From DAIRET01 sp036795455 (GTDB lineage Bacteria > Bacteroidota > Ignavibacteria > Ignavibacteriales > Ignavibacteriaceae), in NCBI GenBank assembly GCA_036795455.1, contig DAIRET010000105.1, forward strand, positions 1 through 10,053: a stretch of 10,053 nt of DNA, read 5' to 3'. Position 1 is the stretch's first letter, and each line of letters begins with the position of its first letter. A program made the translations under genes and the position numbers. This document shows, in pieces, positions 6,743 to 10,053 of this stretch. The notes below the pieces were generated by a model, which was not told the DNA's origin, ran no database searches, and saw nothing but the letters and a program-made list of their open reading frames with translations.

Positions 6743-7141
6743 ATGAGAAAGATATATTTACTACTCTTCTGTTTTTCAGTTGTTTTTATATCCTATTACG
6801 GATGTAAAGATGATATAACAGGAGAAGACCTTGACAGGGTTGTAATACCCGATACACTCGTAAGCTATATAAAATACATTCAACCAGTATTTAATCTCAA
6901 ATGCGCTTACAGTGGTTGTCATGACGACATTACAAGAGCGAAAGGATTAAGTTTAACTACCTGGTCGGGTGCAAGGACTCCCGGTGTTGTTAATCCAGGT
7001 GATCCTGTAAGCAGTCGTTTGGTATGGGCTGTAGAAGGAACCGGTGCTGCTCTTATGCCCCCGTTGGGTTATCCGGCATTAACCGTAAACCAGATAAAAG
7101 GGATACGACAGTGGGTTCTTGAAGGAGCAAAAAATAATTAA
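6743..7141 (+). CDS. Cytochrome c-like lipoprotein with CX4CH motif
   Basis: The protein has 132 residues. Residues 1-20 are a hydrophobic signal ending in SYYG before Cys21, a relaxed lipobox as is common in Bacteroidetes-type bacteria. The mature end starts Cys-Lys-Asp-Asp, which resembles the K-(D/E)2 lipoprotein export signal described in Bacteroidota, suggesting surface exposure. The domain resembles planctomycete-type cytochrome c: IQPVFNLKCAYSGCHDD has Cys54, Cys59 and His60, four residues between the Cys instead of two. This is followed by GLSLTTWSGA, VNPGDPVSSRLVWAVEG, the possible distal ligand Met105 in MPP, and LTVNQIKGIRQWVLEGAKNN. It may bind one heme covalently, but that is not certain for a CX4CH site. 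No clear Shine-Dalgarno precedes the ATG. It follows the GT-C gene by 91 bases and ends in a strong hairpin terminator. No oxidase or other redox partner is in the window. Confidence 0.8.
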   Translation: MRKIYLLLFCFSVVFISYYGCKDDITGEDLDRVVIPDTLVSYIKYIQPVFNLKCAYSGCHDDITRAKGLSLTTWSGARTPGVVNPGDPVSSRLVWAVEGTGAALMPPLGYPALTVNQIKGIRQWVLEGAKNN

Positions 7142-7146
7142 AAGGA

Positions 7147-7178
7147 CTGGTTGAATTATTTCAACCAGCCTTCTTTTT
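7147..7178. terminator. Bidirectional intrinsic terminator
   Basis: A perfect 9-bp stem (CTGGTTGAA at 7147-7155, TTCAACCAG at 7160-7168) encloses a TTAT loop. On the plus strand it is followed by CC and TTCTTTTTT, ending the lipoprotein gene. On the minus strand the tail reads TCCTTTTAATTATTTTTT, so it may also end the SDR gene. The right arm encodes the last codons of the SDR protein (Gly-Trp-Leu-Lys) and the loop contains its stop. Confidence 0.8.
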
Positions 7179-8151
7179 TATACCAATCAACAGTTCTTTT
7201 GATACCATCTTCAATACTGATTTTTTGCCTGTAGTTAAGTTGTTTAACAGCTTTTTCTGTTGAACATATCCAGGCTTTCCTTGTTAAATCTCTTGCTTTT
7301 TCGATATTTAATGTTGCAGCTTTGCTACTGAACATTGCAAAAAACTGGGCAACTGCAGCAATCGAATAAACAACCGAATGAGGTACTTTTACTTTAAATG
7401 CTTTTTTGTTCAGTACTTTTGAGGTTACTTCGCCTATCTCTTCCCATGTATATATTTTTTCGGAAGAAACGAAATAGGTTTGTCCGGCAGATATATTCTT
7501 AATTGCTGACAGATACAAACCGTAAACAAGGTCTTTAACATGAATCAGGCTAATTACTTTTTTATCAAACCCGATTGTTGTCATCAAGCCTGAAGCAAAG
7601 GTTTTGAAAAATATAAAAATCTCGGTGTCTCTTTCACCGTAGATTGCAGGAGCTCTGCAAATTGAAATAGGTAGCTTATCCATAAAAGTAGCGGCTAATT
7701 TCTCCTGCTCAGCTTTACTTCTTCCGTAAGTTGTAATCGGTTTTACAGGTAAAGATTCTATTACCGGTTTCCCGTCAAGGGACGGACCTGCAGCAGTTTG
7801 ACTACCAACAATAACAATCTTTTTGATTGTCTCTTTTACTTCCACAGCGGATTCAAGCACATTCTTTGTAGCTTCAACGTTCGCTTTGTAATATCCTTCA
7901 GGTTTTTTCGATTTTACAACACCTGCAACGTGGAAGATATAATCTGCACCTTTAAAAGCTTTTTTTAACCCTTCTTTATCAAAAAGACCGCAATCAAAAA
8001 TTTCGACATTTTTCCCTTGTAACCATTTCAAGTTACTGGACTTACGGGTAATACATTTTACAATAAAACCCTTTTCAATTAAGAGGTCTACAAGGTGACT
8101 TCCTACAAAACCGTTGGCTCCGGTAACAACTGCAATTCGTTTATTTTCCAT
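7156..8151 (-). CDS. Extended SDR NAD(P)-dependent reductase/epimerase, probable ceramide-pathway reductase (CerR-like)
   Basis: 331 residues from the ATG at 8151; a TTG two codons earlier is in frame but not needed. It has the Rossmann motif VTGANGFVGSHL near the N-terminus, a FHVAG segment, catalytic S/T in VIVGSQTAAGPS, the YGRSK active site (Tyr and Lys of YxxxK, about residues 142-146), then APAIYGERDTEIF and a substrate domain with VISLIHVKDLVYGLYLS. This is the NAD-dependent epimerase/dehydratase family. By itself that does not fix the substrate. Its position, divergent from serine palmitoyltransferase with 162 bases between, matches the association in Caulobacter, where an SDR (CerR) reduces the keto group during ceramide synthesis. 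I infer the same role here. A 3-beta-HSD-like or sugar-epimerase role remains possible. It ends in the hairpin shared with the lipoprotein gene. Confidence 0.85.
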   Translation of the reverse strand: MENKRIAVVTGANGFVGSHLVDLLIEKGFIVKCITRKSSNLKWLQGKNVEIFDCGLFDKEGLKKAFKGADYIFHVAGVVKSKKPEGYYKANVEATKNVLESAVEVKETIKKIVIVGSQTAAGPSLDGKPVIESLPVKPITTYGRSKAEQEKLAATFMDKLPISICRAPAIYGERDTEIFIFFKTFASGLMTTIGFDKKVISLIHVKDLVYGLYLSAIKNISAGQTYFVSSEKIYTWEEIGEVTSKVLNKKAFKVKVPHSVVYSIAAVAQFFAMFSSKAATLNIEKARDLTRKAWICSTEKAVKQLNYRQKISIEDGIKRTVDWYKKEGWLK

Positions 8152-8281
8152 CTTCAAAAATTTGTATTTAATGCTAATTAATTATAGATTTCAAAAAGAA
8201 ATTTACGAAATTAAGGTTTCTAAATCTAACCGGGTATTCGATCATCAGGTAGCATTTTAATATGCCATATAGTTTTAATTA

Positions 8282-8287
8282 TATAAT
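8282..8287 (+). promoter_or_regulatory. Possible -10 box for spt
   Basis: TATAAT lies 26 bases before the spt start codon, inside the divergent SDR-spt gap. I see no convincing -35 element at the right distance. A mirror TATAAT is present on the minus strand at 8181-8186 upstream of the SDR gene, also without a -35. Both are plausible but weak in this AT-rich gap. Confidence 0.25.
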
Positions 8288-8302
8288 CAATAATTTTTTA
8301 TC

Positions 8303-8308
8303 GGAGGA
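8303..8308 (+). promoter_or_regulatory. Shine-Dalgarno site that fixes the spt TTG start
   Basis: GGAGGA, the strongest Shine-Dalgarno match in the window, lies five bases before the TTG at 8314. No in-frame ATG occurs until codon 45, which is already inside the conserved fold, so the TTG start is well supported. Confidence 0.85.
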
Positions 8309-8313
8309 TAAAT

Positions 8314-9507
8314 TTGGACGTATTCACTAAGTGCTTTGAATTCACAAGAGCAGATGATATTAAACAAGCGGGATTATACCCCTATTTTAGGGCAATAGAA
8401 GAGAATGAAGGTCCTGTAGTTCAAATTGAAGGGAAAAAAGTAGTTATGGCAGGTTCAAATAACTACTTAGGTTTAACGGCTCACCCGGCTGTTAAAGAAG
8501 CTGCTATAAAAGCTGTCGAAAAATATGGCACAGGCTGCTCGGGATCCAGGTATCTTACCGGTACTCTTGATCTTCATATTGAACTTGAAGAAAGATTGGC
8601 TAAATTTTTTGGAACTGAAGCCGTCCTTTTGTTTAGCACCGGTTATCAAACCGCTCAAGGTATATTACCCACACTCGTTACACGCGGTGAGTATATTGTT
8701 TCGGATAGAGATAATCATGCGTGCATCGTTGCCGGAAACCTTATGGCAAAAGGTGCAACTGCCGAGTTTGTCCGTTACAAACACAACAATATGAATGACC
8801 TTGAACGGGTTATATCGAAATTACCCGAAGATGCAGGTAAACTGATTGTTAGCGATGGTGTATTCTCTACAGGCGGGGAAATTGTTGATCTTCCGAGGTT
8901 GAATGCCATTGCGAAAAAATTCAATGCAAGAATTCTGATTGATGATGCTCATTCGGTTGGAGTAATTGGTAAAGGGGGACGCGGTACAGCGAGCGAATTT
9001 AATCTTGAAACTGAAATTGATATGACTATGGGGACATTCAGCAAAACATTCGCATCGCTTGGTGGTTTCGTTGCAGGTTCCGAAAGAGTGATTAACTTTC
9101 TTAAACACCATTCACCTGCGTTGATTTTCAGTGCATCTCCAACGCCTGCTTCGGCTGCATCAGCGTTAGCAGCTTTAACCATAATTGAAGCAGAACCGGA
9201 AAGAGTAACTAAACTTATCAATAATGCAAACAGAGTTAGAACCGGGTTAAAAGCAGCAGGTTTTAATGTTGTAGAGGGGAGAACGGCAATCGTTCCCGTT
9301 ATCACAGGCAGCGATGAATTAGCATTTATGATGTGGAGAAAGTTGTATGACTACGGCGTTTTTGTTAATGCATTTATTTCTCCAGGCGTTCCACCCGGAA
9401 GGCAGATGATGAGAACAAGCTATATGTCAACACATGAAAATGAACATCTTGATTTTATCATCGAAACTTTTACAAAGGTTGGTAAAGAATTAGGATTGAT
9501 TGAATAG
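8314..9507 (+). CDS. spt: Serine palmitoyltransferase (PLP-dependent alpha-oxoamine synthase)
   Basis: A 397-residue fold-type I PLP enzyme that condenses L-serine with a long acyl thioester to give 3-ketosphinganine, the first step of sphingolipid synthesis. It starts from TTG with a strong Shine-Dalgarno. Visible are the GLYPYFRAIEENEG entry typical of Bacteroidetes SPTs, GSNNYLGLT, YGTGCSGSRYLTGTLDLH, His135 in SDRDNHACIV (stacks on PLP), Asp210 and His213 in LIDDAHSVG, the Schiff-base Lys244 in MGTFSKTFASLGGF, and the C-terminal MMRTSYMSTHENEH. Relatives in this superfamily are BioF, Kbl and HemA. The N-terminal block and the GTFSKTFASLGGF region resemble sphingolipid-type enzymes most, and the neighbouring SDR and GNAT genes support that. 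A soluble homodimer is expected. The downstream GNAT gene begins 132 bases after the stop. Confidence 0.9.
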   Translation: MDVFTKCFEFTRADDIKQAGLYPYFRAIEENEGPVVQIEGKKVVMAGSNNYLGLTAHPAVKEAAIKAVEKYGTGCSGSRYLTGTLDLHIELEERLAKFFGTEAVLLFSTGYQTAQGILPTLVTRGEYIVSDRDNHACIVAGNLMAKGATAEFVRYKHNNMNDLERVISKLPEDAGKLIVSDGVFSTGGEIVDLPRLNAIAKKFNARILIDDAHSVGVIGKGGRGTASEFNLETEIDMTMGTFSKTFASLGGFVAGSERVINFLKHHSPALIFSASPTPASAASALAALTIIEAEPERVTKLINNANRVRTGLKAAGFNVVEGRTAIVPVITGSDELAFMMWRKLYDYGVFVNAFISPGVPPGRQMMRTSYMSTHENEHLDFIIETFTKVGKELGLIE

Positions 9508-9545
9508 TCATTTCTCAATGGGAAATTGTTATGATTTCGAAAAAT

Positions 9546-9597
9546 GTAGGGGTTGTCTGATAATTTGATTACGATAGTACTATTAGACAATCCCTAC
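9546..9597 (+). repeat. 17-bp inverted repeat between spt and the GNAT gene
   Basis: Left arm 9546-9562 (GTAGGGGTTGTCTGATA) pairs with right arm 9581-9597 (TATTAGACAATCCCTAC) over all 17 positions around an 18-nt loop. There are two G-U wobbles as plus-strand RNA, which would be A-C mismatches on the other strand. The flank is T-rich (TATTATTTTAAATAATTTG) but not a clean U-tract. It may be an attenuator or terminator hairpin in the spt transcript, or the joined terminal repeats of a small mobile-element remnant. The sequence does not decide between them. Confidence 0.6.
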
Positions 9598-9613
9598 TAT
9601 TATTTTAAATAAT
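9584..9613 (+). promoter_or_regulatory. Weak candidate promoter before the GNAT gene
   Basis: TAGACA (9584-9589) and AATAAT (9608-9613) each match the sigma-70 boxes in five of six positions with an 18-base spacer. The -35 box falls inside the right arm of the inverted repeat. It would let the acyltransferase be transcribed even if the hairpin stops spt transcripts. Low confidence in AT-rich sequence. Confidence 0.2.
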
Positions 9614-9627
9614 TTGTTTTTAGAGCA

Positions 9628-9633
9628 AGAAGG
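9628..9633 (+). promoter_or_regulatory. Shine-Dalgarno site of the GNAT gene
   Basis: AGAAGG lies six bases before the ATG at 9640. It supports this start for a gene that runs off the end of the window. Confidence 0.75.
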
Positions 9634-9639
9634 TTAGTA

Positions 9640-10053
9640 ATGAGTAGTATAGAAATAAAAAAGGTTGAATCGAAAAGTGATTTGATGGCGTTTATTAAAC
9701 TGCCGTGGAGTATTTATAAAAACGACCCTAATTGGGTGCCGCACCTGATTTCAGAGAGAAAACAAATTCTGGATAAACAGAAAAATCCTTTCTTTGAACA
9801 TGCCGAAGCAGAGTATTTTCTTGCATACAAGAATGGTGTTCTCTCCGGTAGAATAGCTGCAATTAAAAACGACCTTTTTAATAAACACCATGAAAATAAT
9901 GCGGGATTCTTCGGTTTTTTTGAATCCTTTAACGACCAGCAGGTTGCCAATGCGTTATTCGATAAAGCAAAAGAGTGGATGAAATCAAAAGGATTGAAGG
10001 AGATTTTAGGTCCGGCTAACTTTTCGAGCAACGACGAGTGGGCAATGCTTCTT
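9640..10053 (+). CDS. GNAT-fold N-acyltransferase, partial; candidate bacterial ceramide synthase (bCerS-like)
   Basis: The frame is open from ATG 9640 to the window end (138 codons), so the 3' part is missing; relatives I recall are about 370-390 residues. The N-terminal part is characteristic: FIKLPWSIYKNDPNWVPHL, then LDKQKNPFFEHAEAEYFLAY, a beta-turn LSGRIAAIKN as in GNAT domains, GFFGFFESFNDQQVANALFD, and GPANFSSNDEW at the end of what is visible. This family is annotated broadly as GNAT N-acetyltransferase. In Caulobacter a GNAT-like acyltransferase is the bacterial ceramide synthase that N-acylates the long-chain base. Position directly after spt and near the SDR makes that the best guess here. 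The acyl-CoA binding loop and C-terminal half cannot be judged. An opposite-strand open frame at 9714-10031 is a shadow. Confidence 0.8.
   Translation, partial: MSSIEIKKVESKSDLMAFIKLPWSIYKNDPNWVPHLISERKQILDKQKNPFFEHAEAEYFLAYKNGVLSGRIAAIKNDLFNKHHENNAGFFGFFESFNDQQVANALFDKAKEWMKSKGLKEILGPANFSSNDEWAMLL

Noticed and set aside
8821..9305. Open frames antisense to spt
   Set aside because: Shadows of a strongly conserved gene; no ribosome site or recognisable motif.
9714..10031. Long open frame on the minus strand near the window end
   Set aside because: It is antisense to the GNAT gene, whose plus-strand frame has clear family motifs and a Shine-Dalgarno site. The minus-strand translation shows no recognisable family.

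Overview
The window is AT-rich, densely coded bacterial chromosome with short intergenic gaps and no gene-free stretch over 300 bases. I see no tRNA, rRNA, CRISPR array, transposase or phage gene. The gene families point to the Bacteroidota/Chlorobiota/Ignavibacteriota group: a Bacteroidetes-type serine palmitoyltransferase, a class II photolyase, a HIQG-type NagA, a secreted HEAT-like protein and a cytochrome-like lipoprotein with a CX4CH motif. Several genes have good Shine-Dalgarno sites (spt, the GNAT gene, the STAS gene, the zinc-ribbon gene), which fits Ignavibacteriota or a relative better than classical Bacteroidia. This placement is inference.

Layout. 2-304 (+) is the 3' end of a DUF1611/DgcN-family gene. 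306-1068 (-) is a two-gene partner-switching operon, an RsbW-like anti-sigma kinase followed by a STAS antagonist. 1197-1610 (-) encodes a small exported HEAT-like protein with its own terminator. 1760-3115 (-) is a class II CPD photolyase. 3202-3582 (+) encodes a membrane-anchored zinc-ribbon protein, convergent with nagA (3587-4732, -). 4813-6651 (+) is a large GT-C-type membrane glycosyltransferase. 6743-7141 (+) is a cytochrome-like lipoprotein, followed by a hairpin terminator shared with the convergent gene.

The most coherent block is 7156-10053: an extended-SDR reductase (-), a divergent serine palmitoyltransferase (+) and a partial GNAT-fold acyltransferase (+). These match the three enzyme types of bacterial ceramide synthesis: SPT makes 3-ketosphinganine, an SDR (CerR type) reduces the keto group, and a GNAT-like ceramide synthase (bCerS type) N-acylates. 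The assignment is strong for SPT and inferential for the other two. Between spt and the acyltransferase lies an unexplained 17-bp inverted repeat (9546-9597).

The remaining genes look like ordinary chromosomal housekeeping or envelope functions in alternating orientations, with few operons. I found no convincing wholly new system. The best leads are the ceramide locus, the inverted repeat inside it, the cytochrome-like lipoprotein and an over-frequent word, ACCGGGTTA.
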